Shown here: positions 22,738 through 30,877 of the stretch, piece after piece
Layout of the letters: each line of letters begins with the position of its first letter
How positions within the stretch are numbered: the stretch's first letter is position 1
NCBI GenBank assembly: GCA_021204825.1
Contig: JAJPYR010000068.1
Span: 1 to 37,597 of the forward strand
Reading direction: 5' to 3'
DNA from: Clostridia bacterium
GTDB taxonomy: Bacteria > Bacillota > Clostridia > Christensenellales > Borkfalkiaceae
DNA: 37,597 bases
The notes under the pieces: model-generated
The model's database searches: none
What the model was told of the DNA's origin: nothing
Seen by the model: the letters and a program-made list of their open reading frames with translations, nothing else
Translations under genes and position numbers: made by a program

Positions 22738-23943
22738 ATGATAAGAATATCACACAGAGTTTCCACAATAGCTCCTTCCATGACGCTTGCCATCTCAGCC
22801 AAGGCCAATGACCTTAAGGCACAGGGCATCAGGGTCATCAATTTCGGCGTGGGAGAGCCGGATTTCAACACACCGGATCACATCTGCCAGGCAGCGAAGG
22901 ATGCCCTGGACAATGGATACACCAAATACGTGGCTGCATCAGGGCTTCCGGCACTCAAGAAGGCCATATGCAAGAAGTTCAAGGATGACAATGACCTGGA
23001 TTACAAGCCCTCTCAGATTATAGTTTCCAACGGCGCAAAGCATTCCATCTTCAACGCCCTGTTTGCCACAATCAACCCCGGCGATGAGGTCCTCATTCCG
23101 AAGCCGTACTGGCTCACATACCCTGAGGTAGTAAAGAGCGTGGGCGGCGTTCCCAACTACATCTATGCAACACCCCGCCACGGGTACAAGGTGACGGCAG
23201 CCCAGATAGAGGAGGCCATAGGCCCCAAGACCAGGATGCTCATCTTCAACAGCCCCAACAATCCTACGGGTGCCGTATATACGGAGCACGAGATCCGCGC
23301 CATTGCAGACGTATGCGTAAAGCACAACATCATGGTGCTTGCGGATGAGATATATGAAAAGCTCATATACGGCGGCGAGAAGCACTTCTCCATAGCTGCA
23401 TGCTCTCCTGAGATGAAGGAGCTCACGATAGTTATCAACGGCGTTTCCAAGTCATACGCCATGACAGGATGGAGGCTCGGATACCTCGCAGCCCCTGAGA
23501 AGCTGGCCGCAGCCATCTCCTCATTCCAGAGCCATTCCACATCCAACGTCAACACCATGACGCAGTATGCGGCTATTGCCGCCCTTGAGGGCCCCACGGA
23601 GCCCATGGAGGAGATGATAAAGGCCTTCGGACAGCGCCGTGACCGCATGCTTGAGATACTGGATTCCATGAAGCCCCTCGGCTATGACTACGTGAAGCCG
23701 GACGGCGCTTTCTATGTAATGCTCCTCTGCGACAAGCTGTACGGCAAGAAGTACAAGGGCAAGGAGATTACGGGAAGCATGGACATGGCAGACCTTCTGC
23801 TCACGGAGAAGCAGGTTGCCTTAACTCCCGGAGTATGCTTCGGGGATGATGACGCCGTGCGTCTGTCATACGCCCTCAGCATGGAAGACATCGAGACCGG
23901 ACTTGCAAAGATAGCGGAGTTTGCATCAGAGCTTGAGGACTGA
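22738..23943 (+). CDS. pyridoxal-phosphate aminotransferase class I/II (aspartate aminotransferase-like)
   Basis: 401 residues, normal for the family. It transfers amino groups between an amino acid (probably aspartate) and 2-oxoglutarate in the cytoplasm. Visible: GVGEPDF (37-43), YTKYVAASGLPALKKAI (61-77), NGAKHSI (98-104), the pyrimidine pocket NSPNNPTGAVY (171-181), LADEIYEKLIY (201-211) and the cofactor Lys238 in NGVSKSYAMTGWRLGY (234-249). The layout matches the Bacillus/Thermus Ib aspartate aminotransferase group. It stands alone with its own promoter. Sub-specificity cannot be read from sequence. Confidence 0.93.
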   Translation: MIRISHRVSTIAPSMTLAISAKANDLKAQGIRVINFGVGEPDFNTPDHICQAAKDALDNGYTKYVAASGLPALKKAICKKFKDDNDLDYKPSQIIVSNGAKHSIFNALFATINPGDEVLIPKPYWLTYPEVVKSVGGVPNYIYATPRHGYKVTAAQIEEAIGPKTRMLIFNSPNNPTGAVYTEHEIRAIADVCVKHNIMVLADEIYEKLIYGGEKHFSIAACSPEMKELTIVINGVSKSYAMTGWRLGYLAAPEKLAAAISSFQSHSTSNVNTMTQYAAIAALEGPTEPMEEMIKAFGQRRDRMLEILDSMKPLGYDYVKPDGAFYVMLLCDKLYGKKYKGKEITGSMDMADLLLTEKQVALTPGVCFGDDDAVRLSYALSMEDIETGLAKIAEFASELED

Positions 23944-24097
23944 CAGCCACAAGGGCAGTTTTTGCGGCACATTGCACTATCTCCAGTGGCCTCCAGGCTG
24001 TCTCCGGGGGCTAAAAATTGCCGTATATATGCATAAAACGGCCATTTTGGTTTTGTGACGGCATTTTGAAAAACAGGTAAAATTTTAGTTATTGCTA

Positions 24098-24126
24098 TTG
24101 AAATTCACCCTGATTGCTGTTAGAAT
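24098..24126 (+). promoter_or_regulatory. promoter of the small P-loop gene
   Basis: TTGAAA (24098-24103), 17 bases, TAGAAT (24121-24126). Confidence 0.65.
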
Positions 24127-24168
24127 GAGCTTAACAGAACATTTTTCAACACCTTCAGGAGGAACTTC

Positions 24169-24576
24169 ATGATTAAAATAGTTTATGGACCTAAGGGCTC
24201 CGGAAAGACAAAGCGTCTCATAGCCATGGCCAACGCAGACGTGACAACATTGAAAGGCCTGAGCGTCTTTATCACGGACAACAAGCGATGCATGTACGAT
24301 GTCAACAGGGCCGTTAAGTTCATAGATGTCAAGGATTTCAATATCACTGGGGAAGAAGCGCTCTGCGGATTCATCTGCGGAGTCTGCGCCTGCAGCTATG
24401 ACCAGGAGTTCGTCTATGTGGACGGCATAGCACGCATTGCGGGCAAGAGCGTAAGCGAGCTTTCAAAGCTCTTCTACATGCTTGAGAAGGTCTCCAATGA
24501 TAATGACATAACCATTGTGCTGACGTGCAGCTGTGAAAAGGAAGACCTCCCGGATTTCGTGAAGAAGTACGTATAA
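24169..24576 (+). CDS. small P-loop ATP-binding protein (PilT-like annotation in relatives)
   Basis: 135 residues. Walker A GPKGSGKT (7-14) directly follows the first strand, and a hydrophobic strand ending in Asp, EFVYVDGIARIAG (about 80-92), would be Walker B. A Cys-rich segment CGFICGVCACS (about 66-76) lies between. The C-terminal strand DITIVLTCSCEKEDLP resembles sensor strands of small ABC or DNA-helicase-like NTPases. Similar stand-alone proteins in Clostridia are labelled twitching motility PilT, but no pilus genes lie nearby, so I do not assign that role. It has its own promoter, an AGGAGG site before the ATG, and a terminator. Confidence 0.75.
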   Translation: MIKIVYGPKGSGKTKRLIAMANADVTTLKGLSVFITDNKRCMYDVNRAVKFIDVKDFNITGEEALCGFICGVCACSYDQEFVYVDGIARIAGKSVSELSKLFYMLEKVSNDNDITIVLTCSCEKEDLPDFVKKYV

Positions 24577-24604
24577 GCGTACCCAGGACACATATGTCTT
24601 TCCG

Positions 24605-24629
24605 GACGGCGCACTTTGCGCCGTCTTTT
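24605..24629 (+). terminator. terminator after the small P-loop gene
   Basis: GACGGCGCA (24605-24613) and TGCGCCGTC (24617-24625), 3-base loop, then TTTT. Confidence 0.85.
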
Positions 24630-24813
24630 GATTTGGCGCAGGCTCCTTCCTCAGCTGCTCTGAAAAGTCAGCCCAGGGTCCCCTTTGGGGCACAAACGGA
24701 GCACTTATAAGCACTTGAAGGCAGATGCCGTGCCCGGGGAAAGGCATGACAGAGCGGATACAAGCACACAGCGGCCCGCAAAATGCAGCGGGCGAAGGCA
24801 GGTAAAAAACGAC

Positions 24814-26301
24814 ATGAACTTTATCAGCACGAGAGGCGGGGAGAAGGTCACAGGCGCCCAGGCCATAGTGAAGGGGCTTTCAGACAACGGCGGCCTTTAC
24901 GTTCCGGAGAAATTCCCTAAGGTTTCCGCTTCCGAGATGGATGAGATGCTGGATATGAGCTATCCGGAGCGTGCGGCTCTGGTTCTTGGCAAGTACCTGG
25001 ATGACTATGACCCCAAGGACCTTTTAAAGGCCTGCGAGGCTGCATACGCCAAGTTTGACGGAGACCCTGCGCCGCTCCTCAGGCTGGATGACCAGGTATA
25101 CATCCTGGAGCTCTGGCACGGCCCCACATGCGCATTCAAGGACATGGCCTTAACCCTTCTGCCGTACCTTCTCCGCAAGGGCTGTGACATCTGCGGCATA
25201 AAGGAGGAAATCCTGGTTCTTGTGGCTACATCCGGAGACACCGGCAAGGCTGCCCTTGAAGGGTTCAAAGATGCCGAAGGCGTGAAGATAATGGTCTTCT
25301 ATCCCTCCGAAGGCGTCTCCAAGATGCAGAAGATGCAGATGTGCACGCAGGAAGGCGGCAACGTCAACGTTGTGGCCGTCAAGGGCAACTTCGATGACTG
25401 TCAGACCGCGGTCAAGGAGATCTTTTCCTCACCGGAAGACAATGCCGTCCTCAAGGAGAAGGGGATCCTTCTTTCATCCGCCAATTCCATAAACTTCGGC
25501 CGCCTTGCCCCTCAGATAGCGTACTATTTCTCCGCATACCTGGATCTTGTCTCCAGCTGCCAGATAGACATGGGAGACCCTGTGGACTTCTGCGTTCCCA
25601 CAGGAAACTTCGGCAACATCCTTGCCGCCTACTATGCAAAGCAGATGGGCCTGCCCATCCGCCGTCTCCACTGCGCATCCAACAAGAACAACATCCTGAC
25701 GGATTTCCTTAAGACCGGCGTCTACGACACCAACCGTGACTTCTACCGCACCACGTCCCCCTCCATGGACATTCTCGTGTCCTCCAACTTAGAGCGCCTT
25801 ATCTTTGAGATTTCCGGGCGCGATGCAACGCTCACCACAGAGCGCATGAAGTCCCTCAAAAAGACCGGCCGCTATGAGATAACCCCGGCGGAGCTCTCCG
25901 CCATACAGCAGACCTTTGACGGCGGCTTTGCCACGGACGAGACCTGTGTGGAAGCCATGTATGAGATCTTCATGGATGTAGGATACACCCTGGACCCTCA
26001 TACCGGCTGTGCCATGAAAGTGGCCCTGGACTGGTTCGAGAAGAACAAGAAGGATGATACCAACATAATAATCGTCTCCACGGCCAACCCGTACAAGTTC
26101 CCGCAGGATGTCCTCTATGCCGTAACGGGCAACGATGTCAAGGACAGCTTCAAGGGCATAAAGCGCCTCCATGCCGCCACAGCCATGGAAGTGCCCAAGA
26201 GCCTCATGTCCCTCCGCGACAAACCCGTCCGCTTCACCCGTGTGGCAACCAAGAAGGACCTCTTCAAGGAAGTTCTCGCCTTCGTGGACGGTCAGGCCTG
26301 A
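24814..26301 (+). CDS. thrC: threonine synthase
   Basis: 495 residues. Converts O-phosphohomoserine to threonine with PLP in the cytoplasm. The start is ATG at 24814 because MNFISTRGGEKVTGAQAI is the family's normal opening; the frame is open further upstream but that part is not homologous. The cofactor Lys109 lies in HGPTCAFKDMAL (102-113). VLVATSGDTGKAALEGF and DFCVPTGNFGNILAAYYAKQMGLP are the phosphate-binding and substrate loops. Length fits the long (about 490-residue) type of fungi, E. coli relatives and many Clostridia. The Shine-Dalgarno sequence is weak (AGG 13-15 bases upstream). No other thr genes are adjacent. Confidence 0.95.
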   Translation: MNFISTRGGEKVTGAQAIVKGLSDNGGLYVPEKFPKVSASEMDEMLDMSYPERAALVLGKYLDDYDPKDLLKACEAAYAKFDGDPAPLLRLDDQVYILELWHGPTCAFKDMALTLLPYLLRKGCDICGIKEEILVLVATSGDTGKAALEGFKDAEGVKIMVFYPSEGVSKMQKMQMCTQEGGNVNVVAVKGNFDDCQTAVKEIFSSPEDNAVLKEKGILLSSANSINFGRLAPQIAYYFSAYLDLVSSCQIDMGDPVDFCVPTGNFGNILAAYYAKQMGLPIRRLHCASNKNNILTDFLKTGVYDTNRDFYRTTSPSMDILVSSNLERLIFEISGRDATLTTERMKSLKKTGRYEITPAELSAIQQTFDGGFATDETCVEAMYEIFMDVGYTLDPHTGCAMKVALDWFEKNKKDDTNIIIVSTANPYKFPQDVLYAVTGNDVKDSFKGIKRLHAATAMEVPKSLMSLRDKPVRFTRVATKKDLFKEVLAFVDGQA

Positions 26302-26328
26302 AGCCTCAGCCATAACAGCAGCAATCCA

Positions 26329-26356
26329 GGGGGGACCCGTGCGGCCCCCCTTTTTT
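26329..26356 (+). terminator. terminator of thrC
   Basis: GGGGGG (26329-26334), then CCCCCC (26345-26350), followed by TTTTTT. Confidence 0.9.
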
Positions 26357-26737
26357 ATCTGTTTCATAAAAAGTTCGAAACGGGAAAAAAGTGAAATCTG
26401 TCAGACCAGATTGCCCGGAAGCGACAGCAAGGTTCAAGGGCAGCAGGTATCACGTGGAACGTTGCACAAGTCCAAGAGAAATTTCTCATTACAAAATTTC
26501 AGAAACTTTGTGGAATGATGTTTAAAACCCTCTTAAACTGGGTATATATAATAATGTAGGGGAAGTTATCAGCATTTGATTGCGCAGTTCCAGTGGAATA
26601 CTGCGGGTGGAATTTAAATGTTAATATATATTAACATTTTATATTATTAAGGTATTTACAAATCTTGAAATTTGTTTATAATATCAGGTAATCATACATC
26701 AGCGGACAAAACATACAACGCATACGGGGGGATAAAT
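26357..26737. other. AT-rich leader of the first AbiE pair
   Basis: No gene supported. A- and T-rich compared with the thrC side, marking the left boundary of the AbiE block. It holds a possible upstream -10 (TATAATAAT near 26549) and the palindrome and promoter listed separately. Confidence 0.4.
26616..26682 (+). promoter_or_regulatory. promoter and two palindromes before the first AbiE pair
   Basis: TTTACA (26655-26660), 16 bases, TATAAT (26677-26682). The inverted repeat ACAAAT/ATTTGT (26658-26663 and 26670-26675) fills the space between the two boxes. A perfect 24-base AT-rich palindrome (26616-26639, core TTAATATATATTAA) lies upstream. AbiEi antitoxins are known to repress their promoters by binding inverted repeats, so these are candidate operators. 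Confidence 0.6.
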
Positions 26738-27472
26738 ATGGCAAGGATTTATACATTTTTGGAAAAATCAATATTTACAGCGGATGACGTTAAGGACTGT
26801 TTTGCCTCTGATGAAGAAGCTACAGCAGCAGTTATGGAGCTTCTGGAAGATCATAGGATAGAAGAACTCAAGGAAGGGATGTATGCCACGGTGGACCCGT
26901 TTACTGATGATATCTTTGCAAATGTCTATGAGATAGCCACAGCATTAAATAAAAGTGCATATTGCGCATATCATACTGCTTTGGAGTTTTATGGACTTGC
27001 ACAGCAGATAATGTTTGAAGTTCATTGCATAGCCCCTAGAAACAGTGAGTTTGAAATTGGTGATGTCACATACCGGACTTTCAGAAACTCATATAGTGAA
27101 GGCGTTGTTGAGTTAAAGAATTATGCTGCTCCAGTCAGGATAACGGACTTGGAGCGCACGGTTGTTGACTGCATAGACAGGTACAATACGGCAGGCGGAA
27201 TAGAAGAAGTAGCCAATGCACTCAGGATGGTTTCTTTCTGCAATGAGGACAAGTTGTTGAAGTATCTGAAGGGCTATAACAAGAAAATCTTGTATAAAAA
27301 GGCTGGTTTTCTGTTTGCGAGGATAAGGCCCGCATATCTATCCCAGCGTTTCTATGATGAGTGCAAGTCGCACATCACATCTCACAGAGATGATATACGC
27401 ATCAATAAGGTCGCTCCGTTCATTTATGATGATGAGTGGAAGATATACGCAACTATAGAGTTTGATTCATAA
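26738..27472 (+). CDS. AbiEi-type antitoxin/repressor (first pair)
   Basis: 244 residues from the ATG at 26738; an upstream TTG at 26672 would lie in the promoter -10 region. The N-terminal winged-helix-like part (to about 55) ends with the typical LKEGMYATVDP turn. The C-terminal AbiEi domain shows CAYHTALEFYGL (76-87) and ITDLERTVVDCIDR (135-148), both hallmarks, and KKAGFLFARI (about 199-208). AbiEi proteins repress their own operon and neutralise the AbiEii nucleotidyltransferase in type IV toxin-antitoxin systems that act in phage abortive infection. It ends 12 bases before the toxin-like gene. Composition is more AT-rich than that of housekeeping neighbours. Confidence 0.88.
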   Translation: MARIYTFLEKSIFTADDVKDCFASDEEATAAVMELLEDHRIEELKEGMYATVDPFTDDIFANVYEIATALNKSAYCAYHTALEFYGLAQQIMFEVHCIAPRNSEFEIGDVTYRTFRNSYSEGVVELKNYAAPVRITDLERTVVDCIDRYNTAGGIEEVANALRMVSFCNEDKLLKYLKGYNKKILYKKAGFLFARIRPAYLSQRFYDECKSHITSHRDDIRINKVAPFIYDDEWKIYATIEFDS

Positions 27473-27484
27473 TGGAGGGCAAAA

Positions 27485-28924
27485 TTGACAGACATAGATT
27501 TTAATGAGCTTATAGCCTATCTGAAGAATTACGAAGATCCTAACTTGAAATACAGCGGGATGTCTCTTAGCAAGTATACTAAAGCGTTTGCTAAGAAAAC
27601 AGGATTTGACAGGCAGACAGTTGAAAAAGAGATGCGGCTTATAAAAATGCTTGACATCATTTTCTCGAAGTGGGGTGACAAGATTGTTCTTAAGGGAGGA
27701 ACGGCCATTAATTTATTCGTTCAGCCATTGCCCAGGCTGTCCGTTGACATTGACCTGGATTATATAGGAAGCATTGACCAGTCAGAAGAAGATGTTGCAT
27801 CGGATATTTTTAAATTATCACATGATTTGGATGATGCGCTAAAAGATGACTTTGTCCGTTCCGGGAAGAGGCGTGAAGTGCCTGAGGCATCCTTTATATC
27901 GCTATCCTATGTATATGAGAATATGAATGGCAATGAGGACTATATCAAAGTCGAGATAAAGTATGACGACAGAGCATTGCTGATGCCTGTGAAAGTAAGT
28001 GATTTGGAGCATTTAGGCTACAGAAGCAAAACCAAAATCAGTTTGATGGACGAATATCAGCTGTATGCCGGGAAAATAGCTGCACTATTTAGAAGAGCCA
28101 CACCAAGAGATTTGTTTGATGTATATGAGTTTATAAGAACTTCGGCAGGCAGATTTGACCGCGACCTCCTTCGGCAATGCATAATATTTGATGATTGTGT
28201 AAGCGACAGGTATGTTGTTCAGAACCTTAATTTCAGTAACATAGAGTCAATCAGCCAAAATGACATAAAGAAAGGGTTGAAACCTTATGTGGAGAAGAAT
28301 TCAGCTTTTGACTACAACGAAGCTATCGGCACTGTTAAAACATATTTGAAGTCGTTGTTGGCAATAAAAGATAGTGAAAAGGAATTCATACAGAAGTATA
28401 AGAATCATTACTATGATCCGACTTTGCTGTTCGATTCTGCTGATATTGCTGTGCGCGCCGGCTGGCATCCTGGAGCATATAATCATTGCGAGAATACATG
28501 GGTTTCAAAGGAAGAATCCGCTGTGATGGCTAAGGCCTTGCAGCACTGCGGAGAATACAAAATTCAAGGGATGAACGCAATAGACCTTTTCCGGGCTGCA
28601 AAAAACAGGCACAGAAAGGACTATGCATTTTATAAGCTGTTTTATGGGTGCGGTGTTTCAGGGATTAAAGAGCAGGATGAGAAACTGCTTATCTCTTACT
28701 TGGCGGCAGAATCTTCCGATTGCGATGTCATATACAATGTTTTTAAATGCTCCGCACTGTTTGATAAAAACCAATCCTTGGGCTATTATAGAGATATTAT
28801 CAAGTCAGAGATTGTCAGGAATAATCCTTCCATGGATAGAGCAAGTCATTCTCAGATTGTTTATGAAGACATGGACAATGCAGGCAAGAGCACAGGTCCA
28901 TATAATGGCAAGGACTTATTGTAG
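27485..28924 (+). CDS. AbiEii-type nucleotidyltransferase toxin with a long C-terminal extension (first pair)
   Basis: 479 residues; TTG start at 27485 with GGAGGG upstream. The nucleotidyltransferase core is intact: VLKGGTAINLF (68-78) and LSVDIDLDYIG (85-95) with metal-binding Asp88/Asp90, then QLYAGKIAALFRRATPRDLFDVYEF (about 194-218) carrying the conserved Lys and DLFD. AbiEii toxins are about 300 residues and end near a HPxA motif; here that point is AGWHPGAY (about 328-335), yet about 145 more residues follow (Cys- and Lys-rich, unrecognised). AbiEii/MenT enzymes transfer nucleotides, in some cases to tRNA 3' ends. With its antitoxin gene it should form a phage-defence or growth-arrest unit; the extension might sense or bind a target. 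Confidence 0.87.
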   Translation: MTDIDFNELIAYLKNYEDPNLKYSGMSLSKYTKAFAKKTGFDRQTVEKEMRLIKMLDIIFSKWGDKIVLKGGTAINLFVQPLPRLSVDIDLDYIGSIDQSEEDVASDIFKLSHDLDDALKDDFVRSGKRREVPEASFISLSYVYENMNGNEDYIKVEIKYDDRALLMPVKVSDLEHLGYRSKTKISLMDEYQLYAGKIAALFRRATPRDLFDVYEFIRTSAGRFDRDLLRQCIIFDDCVSDRYVVQNLNFSNIESISQNDIKKGLKPYVEKNSAFDYNEAIGTVKTYLKSLLAIKDSEKEFIQKYKNHYYDPTLLFDSADIAVRAGWHPGAYNHCENTWVSKEESAVMAKALQHCGEYKIQGMNAIDLFRAAKNRHRKDYAFYKLFYGCGVSGIKEQDEKLLISYLAAESSDCDVIYNVFKCSALFDKNQSLGYYRDIIKSEIVRNNPSMDRASHSQIVYEDMDNAGKSTGPYNGKDLL

Positions 28925-28927
28925 TTT

Positions 28928-28951
28928 AATATGTGCAATATGTGCACATAT
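28928..28951. repeat. palindrome and direct repeat between the AbiE pairs
   Basis: AATATGTGC is repeated at 28928-28936 and 28937-28945. The second copy forms the 14-base perfect palindrome ATATGTGCACATAT (28938-28951). It lies 40 bases before the second antitoxin-like gene and could be its operator. Confidence 0.45.
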
Positions 28952-28991
28952 CCAAGGGTCTGCTTAGGTGTTTCTTAATGGGGGTTAATAT

Positions 28992-29741
28992 ATGAAGCAG
29001 TACGAATTTTTGGAAGGCACTCTGTATTCTGCAGAGGATCTTATGGAATATTATGACTCTGAAGAGAGGATGAGAAAGGATTTGGACAGGCTCATTGCAG
29101 GCGGCCGGGTGACGGTAGTCGCAGATGGCCTGTATGCCACTGTCAATCCTGTCACAGGAGACATATACTCCAGCAGATATGAGATAGCCCAGGCTTTGTT
29201 TCCGGGCAGCTACTGCGCATATCACACGGCGCTGGAATACTATGGGCTCACTACGCAGATCTTCAAGGATGTGCAGATTGCATGCAGGGAGCCTGTAAAA
29301 CCTGTGTCCGTCCGTGGGCTGGATTATGCCGGTGTGGTTGTGGATTACGAAGATGGCGTTGACAGTATCGTGAACTGTTCCCCGCTCCGGATAACAGACA
29401 AAGAGCGCACTCTTGTGGATTGCATGGACAGGATGGACCTCTGCGGCGGGTTGAATGAGCTGAAGCTTGCCGTGTATCTGTACACAGGCAGTGATGAAGA
29501 GAAGCTTTTGAAGCATCTGCGCCATTATAATGACGGCTTGCTGTACAAGAAAGCCGGATATCTGTTCTCCAGATACAAGGTGGACAGGATAAACTGTGGC
29601 TTCCGGATAAGCAGTTTGTCATCTGGTTTCTTTGACGTTTGCAGGCAGAACATGTCCAAAACGGATGATATCCTTGCAGACTCGTGGAAGGGGCCGTGTG
29701 TGTATAACGAAGAGTGGAAGCTGTATGTCCCGGCAGAATGA
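28992..29741 (+). CDS. AbiEi-type antitoxin/repressor (second pair)
   Basis: 249 residues, a clear paralogue of the first antitoxin: DGLYATVNPVTGDIYSSRYEIAQAL (45-69), CAYHTALEYYGLTTQI (75-90), ITDKERTLVDCMDRMDLCGG (about 133-152) and KKAGYLFSRYK near 190. GC content is closer to the chromosome than that of the first pair, suggesting longer residence. It ends 17 bases before a short nucleotidyltransferase-like gene. Since that partner seems catalytically dead, this protein may now act as a repressor, or as a spare antitoxin against the first pair's toxin. Confidence 0.87.
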   Translation: MKQYEFLEGTLYSAEDLMEYYDSEERMRKDLDRLIAGGRVTVVADGLYATVNPVTGDIYSSRYEIAQALFPGSYCAYHTALEYYGLTTQIFKDVQIACREPVKPVSVRGLDYAGVVVDYEDGVDSIVNCSPLRITDKERTLVDCMDRMDLCGGLNELKLAVYLYTGSDEEKLLKHLRHYNDGLLYKKAGYLFSRYKVDRINCGFRISSLSSGFFDVCRQNMSKTDDILADSWKGPCVYNEEWKLYVPAE

Positions 29742-29758
29742 GGGAAGGGGGTGAAAAC

Positions 29759-30523
29759 ATGATAGATGTTTCAAGCAAAAACATAGTGCGCCAGTCTGCA
29801 GCTACAGGATGCCCTGGTGATGTTGTGGATAAGGCGCTGATAATTGCGGACACCCTTGAGGTAATGTTCTCTTACCCTCAGTGTTCCTGTTTTGCCGTGA
29901 ATGGAAGTTCAGCCAAGAATTTGCTGTATTACAACAACAGGCTTTATACCGGAGTGAGTTTGGAATATGCAGGCAATGATGAACCGAATCGTGAAAAGAT
30001 TGCTTCCATACTGTACAATATGCTTTGTCAGAATGGCGTCAGACTCATTAAAACAATGTCTGAGGACAAGAATACAGATGCCTTTGTCTGCGGGAATACC
30101 AGGGTTGGGGTCAATAACATAAAGTTCTCCCTCACCATAGATTACGGTCCCCGCACAGCAGAGCCTGTCATCCGGAGAACTGTCAAAGTACTTGGCTATG
30201 AGGGGGATGTGCCCGTCAACACCTTCGGGATGGACAGGTTGAACAGGGACATCCTGGATTCCCTTGTTGCCCGCACAAGCCCTGTGGACGTATACGATCT
30301 TTTCTGCTGCATGACGGAAAACAGCTTGAAGACACGTGAGGAGATGTACGGTATGTGCGGGCAGTGTGCCGGAAGGTACTCTGCAGATACGCTGGCATAT
30401 GCGAAGGCAAGGCTTGCAGGCCTTGCAGACAGGGACTTCAGATACTTCCTGGAACCGCTTCTTATGAAGGGGACAGTGTTTGACTGGCATGAGGCTGTGG
30501 ACAGGATTGCGGCCCTCCTGTAG
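29759..30523 (+). CDS. degenerate AbiEii-like nucleotidyltransferase relative (second pair)
   Basis: 254 residues from the ATG at 29759 (AAGGGGG upstream). Order and spacing follow AbiEii: an N-terminal helix pair (VVDKALIIADTLEVMF, 22-37), then CFAVNGSSAKNLLYYNNRLYTGVSLEY (44-70) aligned with the GGTAINLF...SVDIDLDY core, and later DRLNRDILDSLVARTSPVDVYDLF aligned with GKIAALFRRATPRDLFDVYEF. But GGT is now GSS, the DxD metal pair reads VSL followed by Glu, and the conserved Lys is Asp. The frame is intact with no stop, so the protein may be kept for binding rather than catalysis. Homology is judged from pattern and context only. Confidence 0.68.
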   Translation: MIDVSSKNIVRQSAATGCPGDVVDKALIIADTLEVMFSYPQCSCFAVNGSSAKNLLYYNNRLYTGVSLEYAGNDEPNREKIASILYNMLCQNGVRLIKTMSEDKNTDAFVCGNTRVGVNNIKFSLTIDYGPRTAEPVIRRTVKVLGYEGDVPVNTFGMDRLNRDILDSLVARTSPVDVYDLFCCMTENSLKTREEMYGMCGQCAGRYSADTLAYAKARLAGLADRDFRYFLEPLLMKGTVFDWHEAVDRIAALL

Positions 30524-30774
30524 TGCCGTTTGATGCAGCTGTTTTGCAAAACGGGCCTCTCTGTTCAGGGCGGCCTTTTCATTTGAAGGGACTTATACGC
30601 GTTTAAAGGCCACCGGAAGGGACCCGGAGGGCAGATTTTGGGAGAGCGCCTGGAGGGTGCCGGAAGGAGGAATGCGAATCCTGGAACGGCGCGGAAGCCT
30701 TGAAGAGAGGCAGCATCCGTACAGGTTTCTCCGGAAGGACTTTTGCCAAAGACAGTGCACTTGCCTTCAATCTG
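30524..30774. other. gene-free region after the AbiE pairs
   Basis: No supported gene. A 12-base palindrome GTTTTGCAAAAC (30541-30552) and a weak GGGCC/GGCC hairpin with TTTTC (about 30553-30580) may end the AbiE transcript. Confidence 0.35.
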
Positions 30775-30803
30775 TTGTGTTTCAGACAGGGAAAATGTAT
30801 AAT
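30775..30803 (+). promoter_or_regulatory. promoter of the HExxH membrane protein gene
   Basis: TTGTGT (30775-30780), 17 bases, TATAAT (30798-30803). Confidence 0.6.
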
Positions 30804-30877
30804 GCAGTGGAGGCGGCGGATGCCGCAGCAGAAAAAGGGCGGCTTATGAAAGGAAGCCGCAACGGAAACCGGAAGCT

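Noticed and set aside
26444..26461. parS-like half site ATCACGTGGAACG
   Set aside because: Only one half matches and it lacks symmetry.
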